A stretch of 64,000 nt of DNA from Tritrichomonas musculus (GCA_039105265.1 JAPFFF010000007.1:3162001-3226000), one strand, 5' to 3'. Shown: positions 1 through 12,000, counted from the first letter of the stretch. Numbers and translations are program-made. Notes: generated by a model not told the origin, from the letters alone.

Positions 1-2
1 CT

Positions 3-3000
3 AAAAAACAATCTTTTTACAACGAAGATTACTCGCCAACAATTGGACCAATCAGGCCCGTTGTGAAAGACAAACCTTCTTCCAATCCAACTGAAGTAGC
101 AGCAGCAACAACGAAAACTGAACAAACGACAAAAAGCAGTTCAAAAAGTCCAAAAGTTTTTGAAATTTCTTCTTCTTCTTCTGATAATGAAAACGAAAAC
201 GAAAAAGATGTCTCTGTCGTTGTTTCTGGAAAGAAGCATCCTAAAGTCAAACTTGTTTTTAAATCTTCTTCTTCATCATCTGATCAATCACCAAACATAA
301 ACGACATTCTGTCTTCTTCTTCATCATCTTCAACTCAGTCCTCAACTTTTCACACGCCAAACATGACTCCTATTGAAATCTCTTCTTCTTCATCGACTCA
401 ATCTTCTTCTTTCCAAACGCCAACGACAAACATGGCAGTCATCTCATCGCCATCAAACAAAGCAGCATCAAATCCTGCTGATGCAGCTACAGTCGGATCA
501 CCAAGGCTCAGTCGCACCGTGTCGACTCAGAATCAAATGAGGAACATTTTAGAGACACCGAAAGCGAAAGACAAATCATCTTCTCTCAGCCATGCAATTA
601 CATCACAGCAGAATAAATTGCCTAGTCAGGCTTCGTCAAGAGCAAGCAACAATGATGATTCAAGTCATGGACTGTCGGCCACAATAACATCGAAATCATT
701 GAATAAAGAAAAGAGAAGAAACACTGTTGTTTCTGTGAAATCATCATCATCATCTTCATCGAACCAATCACCGACGAATTCACAGACAACAACATCGATA
801 TCAATAGCTCCAAAGCTTCCACAAGCAAACTCATCATTGCAGCCATCAGTTGTCTCTGTTACACCGACAAAAAGGTTCAAACCGCCAGCTGCAACAAGCA
901 GTGCATCCAAAATGGTTTCTGTTCTTCCATCCTCATTTGAACAACCTGCGCCATTTAATGAACACACTCCTTCGAACGAGCTCTTATCGATCTTTAGGGA
1001 ATTCAAGGAACAATACAACAAGCAGAGCTCAGAAGCCAAATCAAAGACGAAGTTTCCATTATATATATATGAAGACCAATTCATTAGAACAAACAACAGT
1101 CAAATTATCTATGAATATGCACGTTTGTATGATAACGATACTAAAACTAAGGCGAACAAAGCTAAAGCTTACAGATACTACAAATTGGCAGCTGATCTCG
1201 GCGATGCTAGATCACAGGCAATATATGGAACAGCCCTTCAAAACGGGAAGGACGTTAAAAAGAACCTTAAAGAAGGCTTCAAATATCTCGAAAAAGCAGC
1301 TGCTCAAAAGAATCTCAATGGGATGAGTAATTATGGCCTCGCCCTCATTAATGGAGAAGGAACTAAAAAGAACAAATCAAAAGGATTAGAAATCTTAAAA
1401 GAAGCTGCTGATAAAGGAGATCCATTTGGCCAATTAAATTATGGACTTTCATGTGAAAACTTAATAGAAGGCCACAATTATGTTGAAAAAGCTGTCAATG
1501 CCAACTACAAGAAGGCGTACTTATATTATGCAACTGATTTAATGGATGGCAGAGGCGTTCCACAAGATTTACCACGAGCTGCACAGATCCTTCAAGATTT
1601 ATATGACTTAGAACACAAGAAGAAAGTTTTAATCAACTTAATTGAATGTCTAAAGCCAATCAATTACAACAAAGCATTGGAATACATGAAAATCTTGGCT
1701 GATTCAGAAGATGAAAATGTCATTTCTCACATTTATAAGGCACGCCTTTTATATGGCCTTGAATTGTATAACGGAGAACATATTTCAAAGGATCTGAAAT
1801 TGGCAGTTCATTACCTCTCTAGATCGAATCACATGGCAATGATAAGATCGAAGTATCCTGACATTTTCATTCTGATTCCACACGATTACTCAAGTGTCAA
1901 AGCCAACGTTAGTACGTTCCTTAGACGAAATGGATTGATTGATCCTGAAGAAGAGAGAATTATAAGGGAGGCATACAAAGGAAACCCTGATGACAACCTA
2001 GCAGCAGCCAAAATGATTGAAAAAACAGGCGATTATAAAACAGCCAACTTTTTCTATGAGATCGCAGCAGACTCGAATCAAAGAGAGGCAGCTTTCATCC
2101 TCGGAATGAATTACATGGAAGGAAAGAATGGCTTGAATGTCAATAAAACAAAAGGCGAAAAATACATCAATAAATCAGCTGATCTTGGATATCCTGATGC
2201 CCGATGCGAAGTCATTAAATATAGCATAAAAGCTCATAAAATGAGCAATAAAAACAATTCTTTGTATGACGATATATTTAATGATCTGAATGAACTCGCA
2301 TCTGACAATTTCGTGCCTGCAATCATTCTGAAGGCTAAGCTATTCATCATTCTTGCTAGATACAAAGAAGCTAAAGATGAAGTTCAGAAGGCTCTCCAAT
2401 TGGCTCCAAATGATTCTAAAGTCTTGTATAAAGCGGCTAAAATTTTGTTGAAAATCTCCGAAAATGACGAATTCGGTTACGATTTGATTAAAAGATGCAG
2501 CAATGACGAGCCAAAGGCTTCTTACTTCTTGGGAAAGTATTTCTTTAATAAGAAGAACGAGTCTCCTGAAAATCTTGAAAAAGCAGCCGAATACCTCACA
2601 AGGGCGGCAAGCTTGAAGATCAAGGACTCGCAAAGGCTGCTGAATGCCTGCAAAATGGAATTGGAACACAAAAGAAGAGCTCAAATGCAAAAGCAGACAG
2701 AAAACAAGGCACAGACAAAAGAAACACCTTCAAAATCAGAGCCAAAACGAAAATCAAAACCAAAACAAACAACACAAAGCCAACAAGCACTGAACATTGT
2801 CCAAAGTGCAATACAAAAGCTACAATTAATGCAACCAAATCCACAACCTCAACAACTAAATCAAAGTCAAAATCAAAGTCAAAAACAAAAACAAAACAAA
2901 AATCAAAAACAAAACAAAAATCAAAATCAAAAACAAAGTCAAAATCAATTACAAAGTCAAAAAGATCTGGCACAAAAAGATGAATTAGATAAAAATTCTG

Positions 3001-4646
3001 AAGAGGATCAAGATGAAGAAGGCGAGTCTAATCCAGAGCACTTCATTGATTTGGATCTTCCCAGCGAGGAGCTGATTAAGCTTGGCGACTCATTCAATGA
3101 GAAGGGAATCAAGCAGGACGCCTTCCAGTGCTACGAAGCTGTTGCTAAACGAGGGGAAGTGATTGGCTACTTCAAGTGCGCCGGCGTTGCTCCAAAGCTC
3201 GAAGTCAGGCTTCAATACTATGAATTTGCCATTCTGAACCATTTTCCAGGCGCCTTTACCGGCTGGCGCACTGTGATCTTTAACAACATGAGGCACAGGT
3301 CGCAAGAGAAGGACAAGGAGCTGTTTCTCAATTTTGCGAAGCGACTGGAAAAATACGGAGACTTCTCTGATGCAGCCGTTGTTTACAAGAGGATCAAAGA
3401 TCAACTTAATTTTGAGCTTTGCTATGAGAAAGCGAAATCGAACATTCAGAACATTCAGGACAAGGATCAGCAGTTTGAATTCGCTAAACTTCTCGAGAAA
3501 CAAAATGACACTGAACTTGCATTTGCACTTTTTAAGAAGGCTGCAGAAAACGGAGTCGAAGATGCCCAAAAGAAGATCGATGATCTTTCTAAGATCAAAA
3601 TGAATAAAATTAAAAGATTGAATCAGGTCGATTCACTTTTGGAACAGGGAATTTGCTATTTTGAAGGAAAAAATGGAACAAAAATTGATGTGAACAAAGC
3701 TTTTCAATTTTTCACAAAGGCAAGCGATACTCGAAATTCGCCAAAAGCAGACTTTTACATCGGCCTCTATTACAAAAAAGGCTTTGGCGATATGCAAACA
3801 AACCAAGTCAATTGCGCAAAATTTTTCAAAAAATCTGCTGACGCTGGCGACCCAGATGGACAAATTGGCTACGGAGACTGCTTGAAGTATGGTATTGGAG
3901 TCGGCCAAAATACTGATGAAGCTATTCACTACTACAAGCTTGCAGCTGATCAAGATAATGAAAATGGTGAATTTCATTATGGATGGGAATTATATTCTAA
4001 AAACGGTAATGAACAAGAGAAAAAAGAAGCAATCGCCTATCTGAAAAAGTCTGCCGAAAAACTATTTCCAGATGGAATGTATGCATATTCGAAAACTATC
4101 AAACAAACAAACCCCGATGAAGCAAAGAAACTCTTTGACCTCTCAATTGAAAAAGGAAGCGAAATGGCAATTAAAGAATACGGAAAAGAATTGAAAGAAG
4201 ACGGAAAATTCATTCAAGCCGCTGAACTATACAAATCCGCAGCCGATAAAGGACTTTTGATTGGTTATAGAAAATATGCCAAATTAATAATTAAAGGTTA
4301 TGCGTTAAGAGGTGATGAAGATGATGACGATATTGCTCGTAATTATTACAAAAAAGCTGCGGATTTCGGAGAAGCAAAAGATCAATTCGAATATGCAGAA
4401 TTTTTATCTCAATTTTTCAATGACGAATCAGCTGAAGAAAGAGCAGATCTTTATAAGAAAGCATCAGAGCAAGGATATGTAAAAGCTTTCTTTGGTTATG
4501 CTGAATGCTTAACTAATGGCGATGGAGTAGAGAAAAATACAGATGAAGCTAGAAAATTTTATACACTTTCGTATCAAAAAGATCCAAATTCTCTCACTCG
4601 TCTTGTTTTGCCAAGATTGAAAGATCAAAATCTTATCGATTTCTAA
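3..4646 (+). CDS. Sel1-like repeat protein with Ser-rich N-terminus (5' partial)
   Basis: The frame is open to the left edge of the window (the first in-frame residues before the GTG at 63 read without a stop), so the true ATG lies outside. About 300 residues of Ser/Thr-rich, probably disordered sequence with poly-Ser tracts come first. They are followed by repeated ~36-residue helix pairs of the Sel1 (SLR/TPR-like) type, such as YYKLAADLGDARSQ and YYKKAADFGEAKDQ, from about residue 370 to 920 and again from about 1,190 to the end. A Gln/Asn/Lys-rich linker lies between them near residues 900-975. Sel1 repeats are protein-interaction scaffolds, known in ERAD (SEL1L/Hrd3) and signalling proteins; no partner can be named here. 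The stop TAA is followed by A, giving the trichomonad UAAA poly(A) signal. The family call is firm and the function unknown. Confidence 0.88.
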   Translation, partial: KKQSFYNEDYSPTIGPIRPVVKDKPSSNPTEVAAATTKTEQTTKSSSKSPKVFEISSSSSDNENENEKDVSVVVSGKKHPKVKLVFKSSSSSSDQSPNINDILSSSSSSSTQSSTFHTPNMTPIEISSSSSTQSSSFQTPTTNMAVISSPSNKAASNPADAATVGSPRLSRTVSTQNQMRNILETPKAKDKSSSLSHAITSQQNKLPSQASSRASNNDDSSHGLSATITSKSLNKEKRRNTVVSVKSSSSSSSNQSPTNSQTTTSISIAPKLPQANSSLQPSVVSVTPTKRFKPPAATSSASKMVSVLPSSFEQPAPFNEHTPSNELLSIFREFKEQYNKQSSEAKSKTKFPLYIYEDQFIRTNNSQIIYEYARLYDNDTKTKANKAKAYRYYKLAADLGDARSQAIYGTALQNGKDVKKNLKEGFKYLEKAAAQKNLNGMSNYGLALINGEGTKKNKSKGLEILKEAADKGDPFGQLNYGLSCENLIEGHNYVEKAVNANYKKAYLYYATDLMDGRGVPQDLPRAAQILQDLYDLEHKKKVLINLIECLKPINYNKALEYMKILADSEDENVISHIYKARLLYGLELYNGEHISKDLKLAVHYLSRSNHMAMIRSKYPDIFILIPHDYSSVKANVSTFLRRNGLIDPEEERIIREAYKGNPDDNLAAAKMIEKTGDYKTANFFYEIAADSNQREAAFILGMNYMEGKNGLNVNKTKGEKYINKSADLGYPDARCEVIKYSIKAHKMSNKNNSLYDDIFNDLNELASDNFVPAIILKAKLFIILARYKEAKDEVQKALQLAPNDSKVLYKAAKILLKISENDEFGYDLIKRCSNDEPKASYFLGKYFFNKKNESPENLEKAAEYLTRAASLKIKDSQRLLNACKMELEHKRRAQMQKQTENKAQTKETPSKSEPKRKSKPKQTTQSQQALNIVQSAIQKLQLMQPNPQPQQLNQSQNQSQKQKQNKNQKQNKNQNQKQSQNQLQSQKDLAQKDELDKNSEEDQDEEGESNPEHFIDLDLPSEELIKLGDSFNEKGIKQDAFQCYEAVAKRGEVIGYFKCAGVAPKLEVRLQYYEFAILNHFPGAFTGWRTVIFNNMRHRSQEKDKELFLNFAKRLEKYGDFSDAAVVYKRIKDQLNFELCYEKAKSNIQNIQDKDQQFEFAKLLEKQNDTELAFALFKKAAENGVEDAQKKIDDLSKIKMNKIKRLNQVDSLLEQGICYFEGKNGTKIDVNKAFQFFTKASDTRNSPKADFYIGLYYKKGFGDMQTNQVNCAKFFKKSADAGDPDGQIGYGDCLKYGIGVGQNTDEAIHYYKLAADQDNENGEFHYGWELYSKNGNEQEKKEAIAYLKKSAEKLFPDGMYAYSKTIKQTNPDEAKKLFDLSIEKGSEMAIKEYGKELKEDGKFIQAAELYKSAADKGLLIGYRKYAKLIIKGYALRGDEDDDDIARNYYKKAADFGEAKDQFEYAEFLSQFFNDESAEERADLYKKASEQGYVKAFFGYAECLTNGDGVEKNTDEARKFYTLSYQKDPNSLTRLVLPRLKDQNLIDF
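2861..2962 (+). repeat. Low-complexity CAAAA/CAAAATC repeat inside the Sel1 gene
   Basis: Short units such as CAAAATCAAAGT and CAAAAACAAAAC run on in frame and encode the Gln/Asn/Lys-rich linker between the two Sel1-repeat blocks. Length variation between strains is likely for such a tract (inference). Confidence 0.7.
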
Positions 4647-4846
4647 AATGTATTTTACTGTTACATACTGTTTTATTATTATTTTTTAACTTGAAACAAG
4701 TCTATTTAATGTTTGATTATTATTTAATTCAAAAAAAATAATATAAAGCTGTAATATTGATTATCAATGAAGAGTGATGTATACGTTTATTATTTTAAAA
4801 TTGAAAAGAGAAAAAAACGTTTTTTTTTTTACATCGCTTAATTTTG

Positions 4847-6595
4847 ATGGATTTCCAATCAAGTCTTCCTGAAAATCAATGCAAGCCTCTTGCTAGACTT
4901 GAAAAGCCAATTACTATGCAACTTCCAAATAATCATCCTCCAGCGCCTTTAATACCCTGCAAATTTCAAGAAATAAATCTTGAAGATTTACGAGACGAAC
5001 ACGAATTAATATTTGATCCAATAAATCCAGTTCCAGAAAATGAAAATGAAGTGATATTTAGTGGTGATTTCGAATGTGGTAACCTTGGCCAGGTTTATCG
5101 TATAGGTACAAACAAATACGAAGTTCATCTTTTACCAGACCCAAATGATCAACAAACAGCACAATGGTTCTTCTTTAAAATAGAAAATTTAAATCCCGGA
5201 GAATACTTCATTGCACTTGTTGGCTTTTATAGAGCATGCAATTTGCATTGGAAAGGATCTCAAGTATGTTCTTACTCAGAAGCAGCAGCAAGAAGAAATA
5301 TTGGTTGGCAAAGAATTGGTGATGAGATGAATTATTTCAAAAGTAAATCAGGAAAGTTCCCAGAATGGACATGGACATTTAAGTTTACTGTTGATGAACC
5401 TGATACAATGTATTTCGCACATGCATATCCTTATACTTTCACAGATCAACTCAACTGCCTTGGTAAACTTCAGCCACTCTGCAGGCCTTCGACTTTATGC
5501 CAATCTGTTGGCGGTATAGACGTTCCTGTCATATTTTGGGATGCTGAAGAAGGTAAGTGCGTAGATATTGAACCTTATATGAAACAGACTACCGATATTA
5601 AAAATGAACCTCCAGAAATTAGAGTTGAAGAAATCGCTGAGTTTAATGATTATACCATTCAAACTCTCAAAAGGTGGGGACGTGATACAATTGAAGGCGA
5701 AGGAATTAAATCTGATCGTAAACCAGTTATTATTATTGCTGCTAGAACTCATCCTGGTGAAACTAATTCATCCTATGCTATGGAAGGCTTTTTGCAAACA
5801 TTGTTTGCCAAAAATGATTTTGGCCTCGAATTGCGTAAAAGCTTTTCTTGGCTTTTGCTTCCAATGGTTAATCCAGATGGCGTAATTTGCGGCTTTTATA
5901 GACCATCTCTATCAGGAGATGATATTAATCGTGTATGGAAAAAGCCTGACCCTTTGATGCATCCGATAGCAGATAACTTTCTTAAATTAGTTGATGTTAT
6001 TCAAAGAGAAAGACCAGTCCCCTTTTTCCTTGATTTTCATGGACATACAGCAGCATGCAATAGTTTTGTATATGGTTTTATGAACGAAAACAATCCACCA
6101 ATTTACAGTTCTGAGCGCGTTTTCCCTCTTCTTATGACAAAATATACACCACTTTTTTCAAACGAAATGTGCTCATACTTAAAACAAGAATTATATGAAA
6201 GTACAATGCGTGTCGTTTTTAGACGCCGTTTTCACATTTTATTCGCTTATACACTCGAAATGAGCTACGGAGGTTCTGATTTTGGAACTAGGCACGACAC
6301 ACAATTTACGCCACACGATTACAGATCAGTTGGAGAAGCAACAATTCTCTCAATTGTTGATATGTTTTTAAGACCAACTCCATTTGCAGCAAGGGAAGTA
6401 TTTCAATTAATACCTCCACCTGGAAAAGGCGACAACTTTGAAATGAGCGAAATTCCTGCAACACTTGAAATTGATGGTGAAATTGACGAATCAGAGCAAG
6501 CTTATTTCCATGTAACTCCTCATTCTTTTTCAATAGACGAGCCACAGAAAGTATGCTTAAGATTGAAACAACTTATTCGTAATCCAGATTTGTAA
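4847..6595 (+). CDS. Cytosolic carboxypeptidase (AGBL/CCP, M14 family), tubulin deglutamylase type
   Basis: This is a 582-residue zinc carboxypeptidase of the Nna1/AGBL branch of family M14, enzymes that remove glutamate from tubulin tails and other acidic C-termini. The N-terminal beta-sandwich typical of the branch lies at about 65-235 (FSGDFECGNL, then a WFFFKIENL block). Zinc ligands are visible as H302 and E305 in HPGE and H398 in DFHGH. The substrate-clamp motifs NPDG (342-345) and NR (361-362) are present, and the catalytic Glu is E471 in YTLEMSYGG, so it should be active. The open frame begins one codon earlier at a TTG; the ATG at 4847 is taken as start. The stop overlaps UAAA. In a flagellate it would act on axonemal or cytoskeletal microtubules. 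Confidence 0.9.
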   Translation: MDFQSSLPENQCKPLARLEKPITMQLPNNHPPAPLIPCKFQEINLEDLRDEHELIFDPINPVPENENEVIFSGDFECGNLGQVYRIGTNKYEVHLLPDPNDQQTAQWFFFKIENLNPGEYFIALVGFYRACNLHWKGSQVCSYSEAAARRNIGWQRIGDEMNYFKSKSGKFPEWTWTFKFTVDEPDTMYFAHAYPYTFTDQLNCLGKLQPLCRPSTLCQSVGGIDVPVIFWDAEEGKCVDIEPYMKQTTDIKNEPPEIRVEEIAEFNDYTIQTLKRWGRDTIEGEGIKSDRKPVIIIAARTHPGETNSSYAMEGFLQTLFAKNDFGLELRKSFSWLLLPMVNPDGVICGFYRPSLSGDDINRVWKKPDPLMHPIADNFLKLVDVIQRERPVPFFLDFHGHTAACNSFVYGFMNENNPPIYSSERVFPLLMTKYTPLFSNEMCSYLKQELYESTMRVVFRRRFHILFAYTLEMSYGGSDFGTRHDTQFTPHDYRSVGEATILSIVDMFLRPTPFAAREVFQLIPPPGKGDNFEMSEIPATLEIDGEIDESEQAYFHVTPHSFSIDEPQKVCLRLKQLIRNPDL

Positions 6596-6817
6596 AAGAT
6601 ATTTATTTGTTTTCCATTTACTTTTTTTTTTTTATTTGTTTAAACATCTAACGTTTTTTTAAAAATATTTGTTTAAATGAATGTAATTGATGACAAAAAA
6701 AGATATTAATTGCATATAAGGAAATTCCAAATGAAACATATTCAAACAAATTTTCTTCTTTATAAGCTTTATTAAACAACAAAACATTATATTTTATATA
6801 TATATATATGTACCAAT

Positions 6818-7300
6818 TTAAGTGTTGGCGTTTGAGCCAGTATAAGATGTAGGAAAAATAGCTTCTATATTAATATCTTGCATTTCAATACCAAATGATA
6901 ATCTTCCAGCCATGAAAACAGATAAAAAAAATGATACAAAAGTTGAAAACCACCAGCAAAATGATCTTGGAAAACTGCACAAACAACTAATAATAATTAA
7001 GTGCAAAACAAAAGTTGTAGAAACAAAATCTAATGATTTTCGATATTTCCCTTCAAGAAAAACAAAAAGTAATGAACTAATTATTCCACCAAAAAGTTCA
7101 CCTAAAATCGAGATTAAACCAATTTTTGATGAAAACCGAAAAACTGCATAATTTGTTAATTGTTGAATAGAAAATGGAACACTGAAGATAAAATCTGAAA
7201 CGAAAATAAATGTAATATAAGCTAAATAAAATGTAGAAAGAATAGCGCATATTTCAGAAAATATTAAAAATGCATCAAATTCAAGTCTTTTTCTAAACAT
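6818..7300 (-). CDS. SYS1: SYS1-like Golgi membrane protein
   Basis: This 160-residue protein has four predicted membrane segments (about 8-38, 58-84, 92-114 and 116-136) and short ends. The spacing and residues of its second half match SYS1: SLDF before the third segment, then SFPRSFCWWF, then a GIEMQDIN tail resembling the TELKEI end of animal SYS1. SYS1 is the Golgi receptor that recruits the ARL3/ARFRP1 GTPase, which starts golgin and AP-4-linked traffic at the trans-Golgi. About 50 bases upstream on its strand is TAACGATT, matching the trichomonad Myb-type element TAACGA. The match was made by eye; a generic four-span protein is the alternative. Confidence 0.66.
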   Translation of the reverse strand: MFRKRLEFDAFLIFSEICAILSTFYLAYITFIFVSDFIFSVPFSIQQLTNYAVFRFSSKIGLISILGELFGGIISSLLFVFLEGKYRKSLDFVSTTFVLHLIIISCLCSFPRSFCWWFSTFVSFFLSVFMAGRLSFGIEMQDINIEAIFPTSYTGSNANT

Positions 7301-7468
7301 TAAGATTTAAAATAATATCACTTTTTGAGTGAAAATAATCGTTAATCACAAACTTTTTGAAAACATATTTGTTTGCTTTATTGATTGGAGATACAAAATG
7401 AATTAGATTATATAAATATAAGTGAAAACCTAATTTTTATTAAAACAATATTTATGGATTAACATTAA

Positions 7469-8905
7469 TTATTGATATGCTTTGTTTCTTTTATAGTCTA
7501 GCACTTTAAGGATTGATTGTACTGCATTGATAAAAGGAAGATTATCAGATAACTCTTGAAGAGAGTTAATCATATAATCAAAGTTTTCATTGAGCAAAAA
7601 TGAAGCAATCCAAGGATAAATTGGCATATAATTAATTATAAAACCGCAAATACTGATACTTAGTTCATTATTATTTACCTGAATCAAATCAATTATAATA
7701 GTTAAAATATCAGGGTTTAACAACTGGTCTTTCATTTCTTTTGTGCAATTTCTAATTAAATTAATAATTAGAAATCCAGCTTCACTTTTACAATTCAAAG
7801 GACCATTTTTTGCAATTTCACAAGCATTATCAAATGCATGATTTTCAACTAAAAATTCAATATATAATGGACATAATGCTATAATATTATGACACAAAAT
7901 GATAGATAATGCTGAAATTTCTTTTTCTTCAATATTCATTAAATTAATTATTTGATTTATTGGTATTAGTTCTAAAAATTTATGCTTTTTTTTATCTTCT
8001 AGAATTGATAAACAAATAGCTAATATGTACATAGCTATTTTAGTTTCTGTTAAATCATTCATGATCATAATCTTTTTTGTAAGCAAATTAATAAGATTTT
8101 TATTAATATACTTACTTGGATATGTATAATTATAATTATTCTTAAAATAAAAATAAAGACACCACATTGGAAAGATTGATACGCGCGTATCTTTGCTTTC
8201 TGCTATATAAATGAGATTCGTAAAAAAATTTTCAGGCAATTGTTCTTCCTCAACTTTTTCTTTTCGTAGAATATTGATGATTGCTAATGGAATTAAAAAA
8301 TAATTACTTGAAACATCTGAGTTAATTAATTTCTCACAAAGATTAATATAGTCTAAAAGCTCTGTGGTTTCATTAATAATATATTCACTACAATGAGAGT
8401 AAATATTGTAAGCATACATAAAAACAAGTGGCAAATAACGTTCTGGCATTGTTTTTTTATGATGCATTACAACTTCTATACCATTCTTATCAAGGTTAAA
8501 AATCACAAAGCTGTTGCCATCTTCAAATGCCAAAATATTAATAAATAATTGTAGTATATAAGGAAATAGATGACAATAACAACTTTGATCGATTATTGCC
8601 ATCAATTGATGACACAACAGCGATTGTTGGAAAATTTTGCATCTAACATGCTGAATTTCTTTTTGTGGAATTAAAAATTGATTCATTATAACTTGTAGAA
8701 TTGAAACAAGGTTCTCAAAATCATCTGATTTTAATGCTTCGGAAGCTTTAGAAAGCATATCACAGAAATCTCTTTCAGAAAATAATTCAAAGTCATGATC
8801 TTTGATTATATTTTCAAAGCAATCAGACAGACCTTGATTTATTTTTTCGAAAAACTGTTTTTGTGTATCTTGGAATGATTCTGATGAATTTTTATATAAA
8901 TACAT
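7469..8905 (-). CDS. ARM/HEAT-like helical repeat protein of unknown function
   Basis: This 478-residue protein is almost entirely alpha-helical, with regularly spaced Leu/Ile-rich helices (for example LVSILQVIMNQFLI, LINLLTKKIMIMNDL, INLIRNCTKEM) resembling armadillo/HEAT repeats. It has no signal peptide, membrane segment or catalytic motif. It is divergent from the coiled-coil gene that starts 110 bases away at 9016, so the two share one short promoter region. Large families of such armadillo-type proteins are typical of trichomonads; no specific function can be assigned. Confidence 0.7.
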   Translation of the reverse strand: MYLYKNSSESFQDTQKQFFEKINQGLSDCFENIIKDHDFELFSERDFCDMLSKASEALKSDDFENLVSILQVIMNQFLIPQKEIQHVRCKIFQQSLLCHQLMAIIDQSCYCHLFPYILQLFINILAFEDGNSFVIFNLDKNGIEVVMHHKKTMPERYLPLVFMYAYNIYSHCSEYIINETTELLDYINLCEKLINSDVSSNYFLIPLAIINILRKEKVEEEQLPENFFTNLIYIAESKDTRVSIFPMWCLYFYFKNNYNYTYPSKYINKNLINLLTKKIMIMNDLTETKIAMYILAICLSILEDKKKHKFLELIPINQIINLMNIEEKEISALSIILCHNIIALCPLYIEFLVENHAFDNACEIAKNGPLNCKSEAGFLIINLIRNCTKEMKDQLLNPDILTIIIDLIQVNNNELSISICGFIINYMPIYPWIASFLLNENFDYMINSLQELSDNLPFINAVQSILKVLDYKRNKAYQ

Positions 8906-9015
8906 GTTTGTTTTTAGAAAAAAAAAAAATCATTTTCAATTCAATATATTTCAATATTTTTTTGGCCATTAAAATTTTTAGTACGTTAAATGATTTTTAA
9001 AAATAATTTTGGAGA

Positions 9016-12000
9016 ATGACTCTCCAGCAGAAAATACAGCACCCTATTAAAGACTATTTTCAAGAAAGAAAAGATTTATTTTTAGATTCTTTAAAAAAAG
9101 CAGCTGCTGCCGTAGTTGATGACGAATATATCAAACAAATGTTTGTAAACAATCTTTCAAAAACGTTTATTCCAGATAGAATATGCGAATTAGTTAATAA
9201 AAATTTAACTGATGACCGTGAAAAATATATGACAAATATTCTCGAAAAATTGAATTCATATGAGTTTGTTTTTGGTTCAGAAAGAATGAATCAAATCGAA
9301 GAAATTGGATTTCGCCTCAATGATCTTTTTACAATTCCGATTTTAAATGAAGGAGTATACCACAAACAGTTACAAAAATTATCATTAGTTTTATCAGAAA
9401 TTTTAAAAGAAATTAATACCAAAATTAATAAAGAGACAGAAAAAAATGATAACGAAAAAAATAATTATATAAAAGACATAAGTTCACAAGTATCCAATAC
9501 AAATCTCAACCAGAATCAGAAAATTGTTTTTAAAAGTATGTCAGCAATGATTTCAAACCTTAAACAGACTATTAATGATTTCAAAAATGAAACAATTGAT
9601 TTGATGAAAAATTCAAATCAAAAATTGAAACTTGCTATCCCGAAGCAAAATACCAATAATAACAATACCGATTTTGAAAAAACACGTCAAGATCTACTTA
9701 AAACAATTGAAAATCAATCGATTAAAATTGATCAACTTCAACAACAAATTCAATCTCCATCTCATTCTTCGCTTAACGACTCTCAATCAAAAGAAAAACT
9801 AGAAAAAAGAATTGAAAAGGCCAAAATTATAATTCAACAGCTTTCAGAAAGCAATGAAGCTCTTGAATCTAATCAAAAAGTTCTTGAAGAAAAAGTGGAG
9901 CATTTAAAGGACGTTAATTCTCAGTTAAAAGACCAGTTACTGTTAAATGCGAGCCAAAAAAATGCACTTTCTCCGAGTCTTACTCAAAAATTAAATTTAA
10001 AAAATGCAGAAGACGAAATCTACCAATTAAAAGAGGAGAATTCAATCCTAAAAGAAAAGAATGAAAAGCAGAAATCCAAATTTCAACAGAGATTACGAAC
10101 TCTAGAAATAGAACTTCAGCAACAAAGGGAATCTCAAAGCCAATTCCAGTCATCGCAACTCGTAGAAAAAGACAAAATCATCGAAGATCTGACGAATCAA
10201 AACAAAGTTTTAGTTTCGACCATTCAAAACAACGAAAAGAAAATATTATCGAAAAATCAACGACAACAAAAACTTCAGGAAATGCTGCAAGACATTTCAA
10301 ACACGAACGAAGAGCAGAAATCATCAATTGAATCATTATCGTCAGACAACAATGCCTTAATGACGACCGTTAAAAAAATACGCCGAGATTTACGAATTCA
10401 AAAGCAAGTCAACGACGAATACTCGCAGCAAATTGAAGAGTTAAAAAGAACGTTTTCAAGAGCGGAAGATCAAGCGAAAGACGCAATTGAATTAATTCGA
10501 GATAGATTATCAAATGAGACAAGTAATTTCCACTTTTCAACATTAATTGAAGGAATTCGAAGGCTTTTTCAGCAAATCGATGAAAAAGACACAAGAATCT
10601 TGTCTCTCGAGAACCAGAAACAGAGTCTCACTTCGACGATTACAAACAAAGATCGCGAAAATGCGCAGATTCAAATGACAATGCAGCAGATGACAGAACA
10701 GCTGAAAAACAGTTCTCATCTCCGTTCGCAGTACGACAGCCAGCAGTCAATCATTGTGGAGTCGAAGGAAGCAATTCAGCAGCTCCACGACAAAATGGAG
10801 AAATATAAAAAGAAAGCGAAAGACCTGTATCAATCACTGACAGACGTCTCAATTCAAAGAGACGATTTGCTCGAATACAAAGAATTCTCAGAAACGCTCA
10901 AAAAGCAAAACGCAGACCTACAAAAAGAGTTAAAAAGTGCCAGACAAAAATTGGCGAAACTCGAACTCGACGCGCAAACAGCGACTTCTTTGTCCCAGCG
11001 ACAATATTCAGAGCAACTCAAAGACTTGTCCAGACAAGTTCGCGAGGCAAACAATCGGATTCAGCGAGTTACAACTCAATCGAGCCGATCAATTCCAATT
11101 GAATCATTTGATGACATTCCGCGCGTTTTTGCCGATTTGAAGCAGCAAATAAGCAAATCAAACTCAATCATGACAAAACTGAAGAACATTCTTCAGGTCA
11201 AAAACGATGACGATTTGATAAACGAAGCCAAAAATCTCAAGCAAGACAACAACGCGCTCCAAGAGTTTTTGAAGGAAATGACAGAGACACTGAACGTGAC
11301 GTCGTTGAAGAAGTGCTCAAAAGCAATTTCAGAGCTGAAAGAAGAAATCGATTCTTCAAATCAGAAAGAACAGCAAATTTGCCAAATTCTGCTGATCAAG
11401 GATCCATCGAAAATAGAGAAGAAGCTGCAGAATGTGATGGAGACAAACAAAATCATAACAAGAGTGATCAGCGCGCTCCACGTGTCCGACGAAGATCAAA
11501 TATCAGACAAACTTGGCGAATTGGTTTCAATGGCGTCAACATTGAACGAGAATGGACTTTCATCAGACGAGAAGCTTCGTGAGCATTTCCAACAGTTTTA
11601 TTTGGTTTTGAATGAGAAGAAGGCGGCACTCGAGAAGCTAAAAGGAAACGAAAACTTGGAAGAAAGCATTCAAAAATTGATGGCTCATTGCAAAGAGCTC
11701 GAAAAGATCCAGTTCAAGTTGAAAATAACAGAACAAGAGCCACAAAGAGTCGACTTGTTGCTTAACTATGAAAAAGACATGATTGAAATTTGCAGCATTT
11801 TGCAACTGCATGATTTTTCTGAAGTTGTTCAAAACATTTCTGAACTTGTCACCGCGAATAACGACTTAATCGAAGAGGAGGAAAGAATCATGTCAGCTTT
11901 GGCAGTTTTAACTCCAGATTCAATAATTCCGAAGATCGACGATTTATCGAAACAAATCACTGACAAAACCGCCTTCATTGACAACATTTGCGAGAAATTG

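Noticed and set aside
622-3977. Several ORFs of 74-159 codons opposite or out of frame inside the Sel1-repeat gene
   Set aside because: They are shadows of the long coding frame, with low-complexity or Phe/Ser-rich translations that mirror the Ser/Lys-rich gene.
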